Source: Orientallactaga sibirica (lineage: Eukaryota > Chordata > Mammalia > Rodentia > Dipodidae). Taken from it: a stretch of DNA of 64,000 nucleotides. Of this stretch, positions 43,938-55,116 are shown one piece after another (the first letter of the stretch is position 1; each line of letters starts with the position of its first letter). The stretch is taken from assembly GCA_036365145.1 (NCBI GenBank), contig JAEOAD010000005.1:7646501-7710500 (forward strand), written 5' to 3'. The translations under genes were made by a program, and so were the position numbers. Under the pieces are notes generated by a model. The model saw nothing but the letters and a program-made list of their open reading frames with translations. It was not told where the DNA came from and did no database searches.

Positions 43938-44224
43938 AAGCTGACTTGGATTCAACAGAGAATTTGCATTCTCTGAGACATTATGGTGTATCTTATTGCA
44001 GAGATGTTGAGGAGGCTTAAAAATAGTTGTGACTGGGTACCAGGCTAAGTAGGCCTTACTCTGCCATGGCCCTAACTTGGATGGGGAGTGTGCAACCTCC
44101 TTTGCTGGGTGCTGACAGCTCACGGTGGCAAATGGAAGAAGAAAATTCTTCGATGGATTGGAAAAGGGTAGAATGTCTTTGATTAAGTAATTTTTTTATT
44201 GGTTGTATTTATTGGTTGTATTTA

Positions 44225-44433
44225 GCAAATGCTATTTTCTTTACTTAAGAGAGAGGGAGGGAGAGAGAGAGAGAAACAAAGAGAGCACACCAGAGCCTCC
44301 AGCCACTGCAAAGGAACTCCAGATGCATGTGCCACCTTGTGCATTTGGGTTATGTGGGTCCTGGGGAATCGAACCTGAGTCCTTAGGCTTTGCAGGCAAG
44401 AGCCTTAACCTCTAAGTCATCTCTCCAGCCCCA
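44225..44433 (-). mobile_element. tRNA-derived DIP-like SINE
   Basis: 'gagagagggagggagagaga', 'gcctccagccactgcaaagg', head 'ctaagtcatctctccagccc'. Confidence 0.93.
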
Positions 44434-44547
44434 TCTTCATTTCACTGGTGGGAAAATAAACGTTTAAGAATGAAACTCAGTTCTCAAACCTTATAGGGAA
44501 ATTTATTGGATTCTTAAAACTTGCATAGTGAAAATGCCAACAAGAGC

Positions 44548-44690
44548 CAGGTGTGGTGGCACATGTCTGTGATGCCAGCACTTAGGAAGCTGGGGCATGA
44601 GGATTGAGAGTTCTGGGCAGGTCTAGGCTATGTAGCATGACTCTGTCTCAAAAATAAAAATGAAAAATAATAGTAAAAAGTGTAAGCAAA
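44548..44690 (+). mobile_element. B1 SINE, diverged
   Basis: 'gccaggtgtggtggcacatg', 'gatgccagcacttaggaagc', 'gactctgtctcaaaaataaa'. Shorter than its neighbours, with an internal deletion. Confidence 0.85.
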
Positions 44691-44906
44691 GTGAAACACA
44701 ACAAACACATCTTCAATAAGCAGTACTCAGTCTCAGGTAACTGTTACAGTCAAACCTTGTATGTCACTGTTTTTAGAGAAAGAAAATTACAGAACTTTTT
44801 TTTTTATTACTTCAGGGTGTCACTGAGGAAGAAAAATAAAACATTAATATTAATACTATCCGTGAGGTGCAGCACAGAGATTTGTTTTTAAAAGATGCAA
44901 CCAAAC

Positions 44907-44908
<2 letters not shown>

Positions 44909-44953
<45 letters not shown>

Positions 44954-45046
44954 TCCTTCCTTCCTTCCTTCCTTCCTTCCTTCCTTCCTTCCTTTTCTTT
45001 TCTTTTCTTTTTTTCTTTTCTTTTCTTTTCTTTTCTTAAAAAGTTT
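44909..45046. repeat. (TTTC)n-(TTCC)n-(TTTTC)n pyrimidine tract
   Basis: Three successive pure-pyrimidine blocks. Ends in 'caaggtagggtcttgctctg' (45049-45068), which looks like the start of a reverse B1 cut short. Confidence 0.95.
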
Positions 45047-45215
45047 TTCAAGGTAGGGTCTTGCTCTGTATTGTTTTTTTCTATTGTTGAGGATTGAACC
45101 CAGGGCCTTGTGCATGCTAGACACATGGTCTAACACCGAGCCTTCAGCCTGAAACTTTTTATTCAAGTGAAATTTAGTTTTTAAAAAAATCTGGATTTCA
45201 GACACTTCAAGATGT

Positions 45216-45385
45216 CACAAGGCGGGTGTGGTGGCTCACGTCTTTAATCCCAGCACTTGGGAGGCAGAGGTAGGAGGATCACTGTGAATTGGAGGCCAGC
45301 CTGGGATTACATAGTGAATTCCAGGTCAGCCTGGACTACAGTGAATCCATCAAAACAAAACAAAACAAAACAACAACAGAAAAAG
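45216..45385 (+). mobile_element. B1 SINE
   Basis: 'ggcgggtgtggtggctcacg', 'tttaatcccagcacttggga', 'gtgaattccaggtcagcctg' and an (AAAAC)n tail. Confidence 0.94.
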
Positions 45386-45972
45386 AAGTCCCACTGTGGG
45401 GGATCTCTGGTATTTTACAATCTTCATGTGATGTGGACATTGGTCAAATGTGAGACATAGTTGAGAAACAACTATTTGTTATTTTTAAGGAAAGATAATT
45501 CTTAACAGGAAATAATTTCATGTCAGCAGAACTCTATCTTTAGCTCTTGTGTCCCTAGTCAATTCTAGAATTTAATCTCATTTCTTATCGTTGCAAAAAT
45601 TCTGTCGGTCACAAGAGGTATCCTAATGCTATAATTTGTTTTCCGATCTATTATCATGCTTCCGGAAAAAGGCACTTCTCTAGGCACAGAAATAACTAAA
45701 AGGGTGACAGTCCTTTTCCTTGAGTGAGTCTGCCACCTTGTGGCTATTTGAAAAACCTGACAGATAAAACTAATGTGAGCTCCAATAGAGGATCAGCTGG
45801 ACGTGAGTTGCGTTTATAAGTTGATATTTAGAAGCGTGTTACACTCCATTCAGCTCCTGTTTTCCCATTCCACGTGCACACTGTGTGCCTGTCCTCACCC
45901 CATTCTTTCTGAATGGCAGGGAGTCTCTGCTCCTCTGAAGGCCTGACTCACCCCAATTCTTCCCCCATTCCC
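45386..45972. other. No gene seen
   Basis: Unique-looking AT-rich sequence; no exon, RNA gene or repeat recognised. Confidence 0.5.
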
Positions 45973-46104
45973 AGGTAGAGTCTTGCTGTAGCTCAGGCTG
46001 ACCTGGAATTCACTATGTAGTCTCAGGGTGGCCTTGAACTCATGGAGATCCTCCTACCTCTGCCTCCCGAGTGCTGGGATTGAAGGCGTGCACTACACCG
46101 AGCT
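45973..46104 (-). mobile_element. B1 SINE
   Basis: 'aggtagagtcttgctgtagc', 'tatgtagtctcagggtggcc', 'gagtgctgggattgaaggcg' and 'accgagc'. Confidence 0.93.
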
Positions 46105-46254
46105 TGGGCTTTCATTTTCGATCCTCTGGCCTTTCTTCAGCACTCTTTCTGTAACTCCTTCCTCTTTTTCTATGTCATCAACGTCATATGTTCGCTCTCT
46201 CTAATTATAGCAGGCAACGTGCTCTAATGGCTCTCATCGTCCATTTTTTTTTTT

Positions 46255-46484
46255 TTTTTAAATATATTTTATTTTTCTTTATTTATTTGAGAGAAATAGG
46301 CAGGGAAAGGGAGAGAGAGAAAGAGAGAGAGAGAATGGGTGCACCAGGACCTCCAGCTGCTGCAAACGAACTCCAGATGCGCGCCCCCTTATACATCTGG
46401 CTTATGTGGGTTCTGGGGAATCGAACCTGGGTCTTTTGGCTTCTCAGGCAAGCGCCTTAAACACTAAGCCATTTCTCCAGCCCC
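46255..46484 (-). mobile_element. tRNA-derived DIP-like SINE
   Basis: 'tttatttttctttatttatt', 'ggacctccagctgctgcaaa', 'gatgcgcgcccccttataca', head 'taagccatttctccagcccc'. Confidence 0.94.
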
Positions 46485-47225
46485 ATCTCCCATTTCTACA
46501 CTCCATACCTTCATCCAGATTCTCTGCTGTCTGTCTTCCTCCCCTGGCACCATCTGGCCTCAGCCATTCTCCATGTCCAAGCTCTGAATGCTCAGTGTTC
46601 CAGCAGTCCCTGGATCCTTCCCCATCTCTCTACAGGACTGGCTCCCATCAGCCGGGACTCAGCTGAAGACTAGGGAGGTCATCCCTGATCACACACCACG
46701 CACAAGCCCCTCATCCTCGGCCCCTCATATCGCCCTTGGAGAGGAGTAACTTCCTGGAAGTAACTTTGCCTCGCCCAAGAGCCTCAGCCTGGAGACTGTT
46801 GCGTCCCCAGCACTGGACAGCATTTTCTGGTGTTCAGGAGGGACTCCGTACACATGTCCAGTTTGTGCACACACAAACCCACATGGTATCAGCCCTCACT
46901 CCCTCCACCCCAGCCTCGCTGGGAAATCAAGTAGAAAGTGAGCTGAGCCAACAGCGGGCTCTGGTTAGCACGTGGGAAGATTCTTGAACCTAGGAGAATT
47001 TAGGACTCACAAAGCGGTAAAATCAGGGAACTGGGCTGGACTGGGGCTCAGCATCTTGTACCAGCTTTGAGGAGACAGTATGGCAAAGAACTCTTTACTC
47101 ACAGGAAGGGTGTGATTAATTGACCCACAGTGTATCAGGGTGTGCCTCTCCATGTGGGCAGCAGAGGGCTGGGCAGTGTGTTTCCTCCCCGTTCCAAAGG
47201 ATGAACAGTGATTTTAAAAAGCCTC
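46485..47225. other. No gene seen; possible L2 remnant
   Basis: GC-richer than its surroundings. About 46640-46700 ('gggactcagctgaagactag', 'gggaggtcatccctgatcac') resembles an ancient L2 3'-region remnant, at low confidence. No exon is convincing. Confidence 0.3.
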
Positions 47226-47227
47226 CT

Positions 47228-47335
47228 ACGCTGGGACGTCTTTCACCCCAGCACTCAGGAGGCTGAGGTGGGAGGGGATCACTAAGGCCAGCATAGGATA
47301 CTGTGAAACATTACCTCAAAACTTAAAGACAAAAC
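47228..47335 (+). mobile_element. B1-like fragment, diverged
   Basis: 'acgctgggacgtctttcacc', 'ccagcactcaggaggctgag', 'gaaacattacctcaaaactt'. Truncated and much older than the next copy. Confidence 0.65.
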
Positions 47336-47347
47336 AGGCTCTGCTAA

Positions 47348-47517
47348 ACCGGGCGTGGTGGCGCACGCCTTTAATCCCAGCACTCGGGAGGCAGAGGTAG
47401 GAGGATCGCTGAGAGTTCAAGGCCACCCTGAGACTACATAGTTAATTCTAGGTCAGCCTGGACCAGAGTGAAACCCTACCTCGGAAAACCAAAAAAAAAA
47501 AAAAAAAAAAAAAAAAA
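47348..47517 (+). mobile_element. B1 SINE, near-consensus
   Basis: 'ccgggcgtggtggcgcacgc' with its CpGs intact, 'gaggatcgctgagagttcaa', 'accctacctcggaaaacc' and a 27-bp A-tail. CpG retention suggests a recent insertion. Confidence 0.96.
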
Positions 47518-47522
47518 GGCTC

Positions 47523-47822
47523 TGTTGCAGTCAGATTGACGTTGCTGGCAGAAAACACCTGACCAAGAGCAGCTTGTAGGAAAGGGGGTACTTTGGCTTA
47601 CAGGCTCGAGGGGAAGCTCCATGATGGCAGAGTAAAACGATGACATGAGCAGAGAATGGACAACATAACAGGAGAGTGTGCAAACACAGGCAAGGGGACA
47701 CTGGCTATAACACCCATAAGCCCGCCCCCAACAGCACACTGCCTCCAGGAGGCTTTAATTGTAAGTTGCCGTCAACTGGGAACCCAGCATTTGAACACTG
47801 AAGTTTATGGGGGACAAACCAC
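47523..47822 (-). mobile_element. MaLR-type LTR
   Basis: 'tgttgcagtcagattgacgt', 'ggggaagctccatgatggca', 'ccaacagcacactgcctcc', 'gaagtttatgggggacaaac'. Same minus-strand layout as the other LTRs here, ending near 'caaaccaccc'. Confidence 0.65.
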
Positions 47823-47841
47823 CCCAGGCTCTTAACATAGT

Positions 47842-48160
47842 TATATTGATTACTTCCTCATGGCTGTGAATAAATACCAGACTGGAGGCTACTTATTGAA
47901 GGAAAAGAGGTTAATTAAGCTTAATTTCAAGGGAAGTTTCATGGCAGGGAAGGAATGGCAGCTGGAGTGGGAAGCCTGCCTCACTTTGATAGGCAGGAAG
48001 CAGAGGGCACACAGGATGTGGGTGCAGGCTAAAAAACCTCAAGCCCCACCCCCAGGGACCTACTTCCTCCAGCAAGGCTCTATCTTCTCAAGGCTCCACC
48101 ATCTTACCAGATAGTGCTGCCAGCTGGGGACCAAGTGTTCCAACACATGAGCCAATGGAC
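47842..48160 (-). mobile_element. MaLR-type LTR, second copy
   Basis: 'gattacttcctcatggctgt', 'gggaagtttcatggcaggga', 'ccagctggggaccaagtgtt' and 'ccaacacatgagcc'. Adjacent to the previous LTR in the same orientation but clearly diverged, so probably not two LTRs of one provirus. Confidence 0.55.
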
Positions 48161-48930
48161 AAGGACGTTATTTCTATTGAATTTTAAATTTCAGCTTGGC
48201 TTAAATCTTTGAATGCTTTTCAATATTTAATAATAGAATAAGAATTAAACCCAGACTCAAAATTACACACAGCCATCAGGAATTCATCTAAGGCAAACAG
48301 GAGCAGATGGACATCTGCTTATTTAACCAGCATTCACCTGATATCCTGCACCAGGAGGGAAAGTATTCTATTGTGCAATATTTAAAAAAATTCCTGCCCG
48401 AAGTCTGGTATCTATTACACTTCACATTTTATTTCCCTTCAGCCATGTTATCTTTCTTTCTCTTCTGGTTGGTGGACTTTTCTTGCTTTCTTCCCCCCCC
48501 CCATTTTGCTTTTCCACAAGAAGATAAATCCAGACTACACTGGCAGATAGTCTAAGCTATGTTTCAATTACTGAGATAATGTGAAATTCATGAGATTAAA
48601 ATAAAATAAACTCCAGAAGCGAGGATAAGCCCCTCATAATGGAAATTGGGATTAAGTTCCAATTTTCATCACCTTCTGTGTCAGGCAGTTATAAATGCTT
48701 TGAGTGGGTGAAAAAATACCTGGGTGGATTTGACTCCATGAAGGAATATGTGAGGCTTAAAAAGAAAATAATTTAAGAATATAAAAACGTGATATGCAAT
48801 TCTGCACACAGCATGTTAAAAAACACTAAGGAACGCTTTTTCTCATTTATTTGTTGTCCCCAAATAACTTTATAAGATAAATAAGATAATGCATATTAAA
48901 TGGATTTGAGTTTTTAAAAAAGAAAGTTTC
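48161..48930. other. No gene seen
   Basis: AT-rich and SINE-free. The frame at 48307-48555 matches nothing I recognise. Confidence 0.5.
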
Positions 48931-48931
48931 A

Positions 48932-49072
48932 GCAGGGTGTGGTGGCGCATGCCTTTAATCCCAGCACTCAGGAGGCAGAGGTAGGAGGATTGCTGTGAGT
49001 TCGAGGCCACCCTGAGACTACATAGTGAGTTCCAGATCAGCCTGGGTTAGAGGGAGACCCTATCTTGAAAAA

Positions 49073-49110
<38 letters not shown>
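48932..49110 (+). mobile_element. B1 SINE with (CA)n tail
   Basis: 'cagggtgtggtggcgcatgc', 'gagttcgaggccaccctgag', 'gaccctatcttgaaaaacc', then CA repeat 49075-49109. Target duplication candidate 'aaagaaagtttcag' at about 48918-48931 and 49117-49130. Confidence 0.95.
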
Positions 49111-49111
<1 letters not shown>

Positions 49112-49513
49112 TTGAAAAAGAAAGTTTCAGAATTACTTCTTAATTATTATTTAGAGGTGATTTTACCATGAGGAAATTATTAATGATCTAGATTGGGCAT
49201 GAGCAATGGCCTTGTGCCAAAGCTGACATGTCTTGTGTTATTTTGTAAATAAGGTTCTATTGCAACACAGCTGTGCCTATTTATTTACATATTGTCTATG
49301 ACTGTACTGTTTACATATTTGTTCACACATTTCCTGCTGTAGTGGAAACAATAATCTTATAGTCTTTAATCCTCAAGTAGTCACTATTTGAGCTGGTGTG
49401 AACATTGTTTGCTAACTGCTGCTCCAGAGTTGAAGCTTTTCTATTAGATTGTATGCTTTTGAAGGCAGGATTTTCCATGCTTAACCTAAGAATCAAATTG
49501 CTCTTACTAGTAC

Positions 49514-49661
49514 AGCTGGGCGTGGTGGAGCACGCCTTTAATCCCAGCACTCGGGAGGCAGAGGTAGGAGGATCGCCGTGAGTCCAAGGCCACCCTGAGA
49601 CTACATAGTGAATTCCAGGTCAGCCTGGGCTAGAGGGAGACCCTACCTCGAAAAACCAAAT
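49514..49661 (+). mobile_element. B1 SINE, near-consensus
   Basis: 'gctgggcgtggtggagcacg', 'cactcgggaggcagaggtag', 'gatcgccgtgagtccaaggc' and 'accctacctcgaaaaacc', with CpGs largely kept. Confidence 0.96.
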
Positions 49662-50182
49662 ATATATACCATTGATATTTTCAGTTAACAATAACCTTAA
49701 GAGCTATCACATGTAGCTCGGACTTAAGCAGGGGGCAGTGTTTTGTAACTTTTATGTTTAGTTTATCAATCTGCCCTTTAGGCTTACCCCATTTTTCCCC
49801 AGCCATTAGGGACATGTTTGTGCCACCTGACTCTTTGGCCTGGCCAGCATCTTCAGCATCCTGCGCCTCCAATGTAGCCCTATAGGGATGTCAGACCCAA
49901 CACGGTCCAGCCTGGATCTCCTCTGGATGTTTCCAGGAGCCATGCAGGACACTTGGAGTCCATTGAGCTCCTGCACAGGGAGCGGGTCACTCGGAATCCT
50001 CTGCTCTAGCTAGCATTTTGTATCCTCTGCTTCTGACCTGCGGGGCTTCCACCCAGCCACACCACGCTCTTGGCTCTTCCAACAGGTGTTCACTGGGAAT
50101 ACTCTCACAATGCCTTTGCATGTAGAAGTGGGAGAGGCCAAATACTTGAATATTAATGAAGAGTGAAAATGTATAACAAAGG
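49662..50182. other. No gene seen
   Basis: Unique-looking, moderately GC-rich. The short minus frames here match nothing I recognise. Confidence 0.5.
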
Positions 50183-50318
50183 CAGGTGTGGTGGTATACA
50201 TCTTTAATCCCAGCACTGAAGAGGCAGAAGTAGGAGAATCGCTATGAGTTCAAGGCCACCCTGAGAGTACATAGTGAATTCCGGGTTAGCCTGGGTTAAA
50301 GTGAACTGTGCCTCAAAA
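50183..50318 (+). mobile_element. B1 SINE
   Basis: 'caggtgtggtggtatacatc', 'tttaatcccagcactgaaga', 'gttcaaggccaccctgagag', 'gaactgtgcctcaaaaaagc'. Confidence 0.92.
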
Positions 50319-50373
50319 AAGCATAAACAAAAGAAAAACATATAACAAGTTTATCTAAATTATGCATTACATG

Positions 50374-50374
<1 letters not shown>

Positions 50375-50405
<31 letters not shown>

Positions 50406-50424
50406 CTGTATGTATATATATATA

Positions 50425-50488
<64 letters not shown>

Positions 50489-50490
50489 TA
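50375..50490. repeat. Alternating (TA)n, (TG)n and (CA)n tract with inverted symmetry
   Basis: Order: TA, TG, TA, TG, TA, then CA. The final TG-TA-CA block (about 50425-50488) is self-complementary, with TG and CA arms around a TA centre. Confidence 0.93.
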
Positions 50491-51560
50491 TCTTCAATAA
50501 ATCAATCTGTAGGAGATATACCCCTGGGATTTAGGGTCTGAAAAGAAACTCTGCTACCCCACTGTACGTTATCCCTGAGGGGATTGAAATCACCATGCTA
50601 CTTCCACAGTTCTCTTTGGTAAGGAGTGAATTATTGTTTCTCCCAGTTCCTAGCTCCTCTAAACCTTCTGGTGAAGGGTCTCCTGCTTATTCATTTACAG
50701 GTTGCAAAAATGGAAGCAGCCCAGTAGAACATATAAAATGAAGTCTTCAGAGCCCATTAACGATTACGCTGCTGTTATCATTATTGCCAATGCTTATCTC
50801 AGATTGAAGGACAGAAAAAGAACGTGGTGGCACTCACTCCGTAAGAAATTCCATGGAAGTTTGGTTAAATTAATGGGTTTGTTTGAAGTCCACTAATATT
50901 TAAGTGAGAATACTTTCTTCAGCTTAATTCAGATGTTCAAGTTTACAAGGGAAGCAGCTTGTGGGACAAACAGATTTGCAAAATAAATAATGCGTTATTT
51001 AGTAAAGATATTTCGATATAAAATTTTCCTGAATTGAAACCAGGTGGGGGTTTGAACAGTAATGCAAACACTTAAATATATTAATGATATAAAATCATGT
51101 TTTGTCTCAAAACTTTTTCTCAGACTGTTTCAGCATAGAACTCAACAGATACTTTAATTCTCCTGATTCTATTTCTGCTGATATAAACAACCACAGCGGG
51201 ATAAAATGCCTGTGTTTTTTCCTGGGTTTCCTTTTCAATTAGCCTTCTTAGGTACATATTTCTCTCCTATATATCCTCTTGATAGGGACAGATAAGAATT
51301 TTCAGTGATATTTTATGTATTATTCACAGTTAACTAATTTGATGTAGATTCTATATGTTGAATTCAAGCACTTTCTCATCATTACTTCACAAAGACATTA
51401 AGCTTGTGCTACATAAGACAAATAGATACTTAGTACACTATATATTTGTGTATATATAATTGACGCTTTTTTGCTTTGCTTTGATTTCATTCTTATGGTA
51501 CCGGGATTAAATGGAGGACTTATGCAAGGTAGAAAATGCTACATCAAACATCCTTGGTAT
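50491..51560. other. 1.07-kb SINE-free stretch, no gene seen
   Basis: AT-rich, without recognised repeats. The 64-residue frame at 50702 is lysine-rich but matches nothing I know. This is a candidate for conserved non-coding sequence. Confidence 0.5.
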
Positions 51561-51571
51561 TTTTTATTTTT

Positions 51572-51714
51572 GTTTTTCCGAGGTAGGGTCTCCCTCTAGC
51601 CCAGGCTGACTTGGAATTCACTATGTAGTCTCAGGGTGGCCTTAAACTCACGGTGATCCTCCTACCTCTGCCTCCCGAGTGCTGGGATTAAAGGCGTGCA
51701 CCACCACGCCTGGC
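51572..51714 (-). mobile_element. B1 SINE
   Basis: 'tccgaggtagggtctccctc', 'tatgtagtctcagggtggcc', 'ggattaaaggcgtgcaccac' and 'cacgcctggc'. Confidence 0.96.
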
Positions 51715-51726
51715 TAGTCCTGGTAT

Positions 51727-51880
51727 TTTTTTGAGACAGTGTCTTAATTTTCTGTGTAGCACAGTGTGGCCATAGACTTACATTGTAGTTCAGGCTAGCC
51801 TCAAGCTTCTAATTCCCCAGCCTCTGCTTCCCCAATACTCACGTTGTATGTGTGCAGATGCTGAACTTGAGCTTGGATGA
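51727..51880 (-). mobile_element. Diverged B1-like element
   Basis: 'ttttttgagacagtgtctta', 'acattgtagttcaggctagc' and 'cccagcctctgcttccccaa' keep the B1 reverse order but with heavy change. Confidence 0.6.
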
Positions 51881-52088
51881 CAACACAGCTAGATCAAACT
51901 CATGACCTTTCTTATGCTGGGATTCTACCCCTAGGGAAAAATGTAATACTAATTTCTGCATAAACAAGGGGAAAAATGTTTTGCAACCATCTCAGAGTAT
52001 TCAGATCAAGAAGCTGGACATAAGTAACAAGTCAAAAAAAAAAAAATCTCTGATAGTCTGTCTGCTGCCTCCCCATCTTTTGTAGGTA

Positions 52089-52365
52089 CTTTTGTGATGC
52101 TGAGTCAAAATACTCAACCGTCAGCAGCTGATGGGAAGAAAGGGTAGAAATAGTTTGGCTTATAGTTTTCATGATGCCAGGGATAGGATGGTAGAGCAGA
52201 GGCTGAGCATCACTTCTGTGAAATCGGGTGGATAACAGCAGCAGCAGAGTGAGCCTATCTCTGGTCAGAGGGAGCTGACTAGAGAACCCCTAAGCCCATC
52301 CCCAACAACACATTTCCTCCAACAAGGCTCCACTTCCCAAACTGCCAAAATATAAGCGATGGTTC
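52089..52365 (-). mobile_element. MaLR-type LTR
   Basis: 'acttttgtgatgctgagtc', 'catgatgccagggataggat', 'ccccaacaacacatttcctc' and 'caacaaggctccacttccc'. Similar to 39362-39530 and 47842-48160. Confidence 0.55.
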
Positions 52366-53376
52366 CAATGAAGAAAGAGAAAGAGATGGGGGAAGAGGAG
52401 GAAGAAGAAAAGGAGAAGGAGGAAGAAGAGAAGAAGGTGAGGAAAAAACAAAGGAAGCAGAGAAGTAGGAGTGGGGCAACCCTTAAAGCACAAGTTGTTT
52501 ATTTATTTTGTTTTGCCAAAACAACAATTGAGAAATCGAATTTCACTCTACAAGTGTGTGTTTAAAGTTCACAACAAAACAGCTGGCATTTAATAAGGAG
52601 TACCTAAAGAACCCAGCACGCGCAAAGCCCGGGGTTCAGTCTCTAGAACTGTGAAAAAGACGAAGGAGGAGAAAGAAGAGGAAGAAGTTGTAGGAGGAGA
52701 AGATGGAATTTAAGGAGAGGGACCCAGGAATTCCCTGGCCACCATCCCGAGACCTCCCAAAAGTCTGGGCTCTCCTGACTACAGAATTCTGCTGGAGACG
52801 TAAGAGGAACTGGGCAGCGAACCTTTTACAGAGACTTTGTTCCCTTAATGGAAATCATGACACTGCCCAGGGCGAGGATCCCAGCGCGGAATTACCTGTT
52901 TGGATGACGTGACTTTTACCTTCTCAGAAAAATGGTTTTGTAGTGTCATACTATGATGGTATGCAGTTTGGAGATTGATAAGATAAATGGGGTCATGAGG
53001 AAATTTCTTATTTCCCGCAAAAAAATTGCATCAAAAATGATCCTTTATGAAATTAATTTTATCCTACATAAAGGGATGTAGCAATATGGGCCCTCAGAGT
53101 TGACTGCTAGGAAGATTTGTCTGTCCCGTCTCACTAGATGGTGGAATAGTTGATGCTGTTTTCTGGATTGGCTGCCGGCAGGCGGCGAGTTCAAGTCCTG
53201 GCGCCAACACAGTGCAGCGTGCTGCGGTTCTCTTTGACTGTATTCAGCCCTCTGGCCTCCCTGACTCACGCTCAGTCCTTGCTGATTTCTTTCCTTAGTG
53301 CTCCTGTTGATGCTGCTGCCAAAGTGACTTCTGAACATCTTTTCTGAGTGTTGTGAGTTGGCTAAAAGGCTTTTCA
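52366..53376. other. No gene seen; purine-rich patches
   Basis: Contains (GA)-rich simple sequence at about 52375-52470 and 52655-52710, giving Glu/Lys-rich frames. The rest is unique-looking. The 160-residue minus frame (53045-53527) runs into the following SINE and has no recognised domain. Confidence 0.45.
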
Positions 53377-53625
53377 GGGCTGGAGAGATGGCTTGATTGC
53401 TAAGGCGCATGCCTGCAAAGCCTAACAACCCAGGTTTGATTCCCCAGGACCCATGTAAGCCAGACGCACAAGGTGGCGCATGTGTCTGGAGTTCCTTTGC
53501 AGTGGCTGGAGGCCCTGGCAGACCCATTCTCTTTGTCTCTCTATCTTTCTCTTATTCTATCTGCCTTTCTCTCTCAAATAAATAAGTAAAATAAATAAAT
53601 AAATAAAAAAGTAAAATATTTTAAA
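53377..53625 (+). mobile_element. tRNA-derived DIP-like SINE
   Basis: 'gggctggagagatggcttga', 'gctaaggcgcatgcctgcaa', 'gccagacgcacaaggtggcg', TC-rich tract, (AAAT)n tail. Confidence 0.95.
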
Positions 53626-53639
53626 AAAGTTTTTCCATA

Positions 53640-53870
53640 ATTTTTTTAAAATTTTTATTGACAACTTCTATACTTACAGACAATAAACCATGATATTTCC
53701 CTCGCCTTCCCCCATTTCCCTTGAGAACTCCACTCTCCATCATATCCCTCTCTCCATTAGTCTCTCTTTTAATTTGATGTCATCATCCTTTTCTCCTATT
53801 CTGAGGAATCGCAGGAAGTAGGTGATATTCCTCTTCTCCTACAAGGATCCACAAAGACAGGAACTGGAGA
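53640..53870 (-). mobile_element. Probable L1 3' end
   Basis: Begins with an A/T-rich tail in reverse, then 'attgacaacttctatactta', 'aataaaccatgatatttccc', 'ttgatgtcatcatccttttc'. It shares the last part with 40183-40230, so it is a dispersed repeat; the L1 assignment is from context. Confidence 0.4.
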
Positions 53871-53894
53871 CAAAACTAGGATTTAAAAAATTTG

Positions 53895-54045
53895 CCTGGA
53901 ATGGTGTTGCATACAACCTCTAATCCCAACACTTGGGAGACAGAGGTAGGAGGGTCGCCGTGTGTTTGAGGCCAGCCTGAGATTACGTAATAAATTACAG
54001 GTCAGCCTGGGCTAGAGCAAGACCCTACCTCTCGAAAAAATTATT
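53895..54045 (+). mobile_element. B1 SINE
   Basis: 'gcctggaatggtgttgcata', 'ctaatcccaacacttgggag', 'gcctgggctagagcaagacc' and 'ctacctctcgaaaaaa'. Confidence 0.9.
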
Positions 54046-54197
54046 TATTTGTATGTGGGTATGTTTGTGTGCATGGGTGCAGGGGCACACATGTGCCATG
54101 GTGTGAGTGTGGAGGTCAGAGAACAACCTCGAGGTGTTGACTCATCTTCCAGCCTGAGACAGCGTCTCTTACGGCTGCACATGACTTAGTTGGTGCG

Positions 54198-54548
54198 TGT
54201 GGTGGTTTTGAACGTAATGTCCCCACCGCCTCAGGTGTTTGTGACTAAGCATCCTACTTAGTCCCCACCTAGTAGAGTCTTTGGGAGGTAGAGCCCTGCT
54301 GAAGGGAGTGTGTCACCAGCGGGGACCTGTGGGGCGGAGTCCAGCCCTGAGTATTCAGCCAGCTCCTGCTTGCTGGTCCTTGCTGCCTTCTCTCCCTGCT
54401 GTGGATGTGTGATGCAGACCGCCAGCTTCTTTGGCCATGATGAAGTTTCCCCTACCCTGGAAACTGTGAGCCTGAAGTCAACCCTTTCCTGCCATAAGCT
54501 GCTCATGGTCAGGTGGTTGTCCAGCACCAAGAAGGCAACTATAATAGA
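54198..54548 (+). mobile_element. MaLR (ORR1-like) LTR, full length
   Basis: 'tgtggtggttttgaacgtaa', 'acctagtagagtctttggga', 'gctgaagggagtgtgtcacc', 'ccatgatgaagtttccccta' and 'gtccagcaccaagaaggc'. About 350 bp. The left edge of the large duplication falls inside it at 54413. The second copy (from 59714) has only the 3' part. Confidence 0.7.
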
Positions 54549-54978
54549 CTTGGATCTGGGGATTCTCCTGGCTCCACCTCTCCGTGTCACAGGAGCAGTG
54601 GGGTCATGGACGCACGTACCACCTTGGGTACAGCGTTGTGTGATGCTGAGGAGTACTGAACTCACGCCGACAGGCTTTGCAAGCAAATGCCTTTAACCAC
54701 AGCGCCATCTCCCCACCCCAAAGCTCGGATTTTAATCTGTTGTGATCTCACAGCCAGGCCTGTCTGCTCAACCCGAGATATGTTACCTGCCATTTCTCCT
54801 CATGCCCCAGTGGAGTACAACAGGTGTTTGAGAGAGCTGTGCTGTGTAAAAAGAATCATTTTTCCCACTGGAAAAAAAATCAAAGAATGGACAGCTAGAA
54901 ACTTTTATCTGTAGATCTGATACGAGCCCTTTCATAACAGACTAAGATTTTTTTTCTTTCTCTCTCTCTTTTTTTTTT

Positions 54979-55116
54979 CTCGAGGTAGAGTATCACTCTA
55001 ACCCAGGCTGACCTGGAATTCACTATGTACTCTCAGGATGGCCTAGAACTCATGGTGATCCTCTTACCTCTGTCTCCCAAGTGCTGGGATTAAAGGTGTG
55101 TGTCACCATGCTGGGC
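54979..55116 (-). mobile_element. B1 SINE (copy A)
   Basis: 'ctcgaggtagagtatcactc', 'tatgtactctcaggatggcc' and 'gtgctgggattaaaggtgtg'. The same insertion is present at 60272-60410. Confidence 0.93.

Noticed and set aside
41451..43939. Ser/Leu/Phe-rich minus-strand frames in the 56-bp array
   Set aside because: 56 bp is not a multiple of three, so the frame shifts at each unit, and the frames break wherever units are irregular.
47523..48160. Two adjacent LTRs as one provirus
   Set aside because: They are clearly diverged from one another and separated by only about 20 bp, with no primer-binding site or internal sequence between.
54310..54696. 128-residue plus frame repeated in part at 59713-59937
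   Set aside because: It lies in a MaLR LTR and an old SINE-like segment. Its presence in both copies reflects the recent duplication, not selection.
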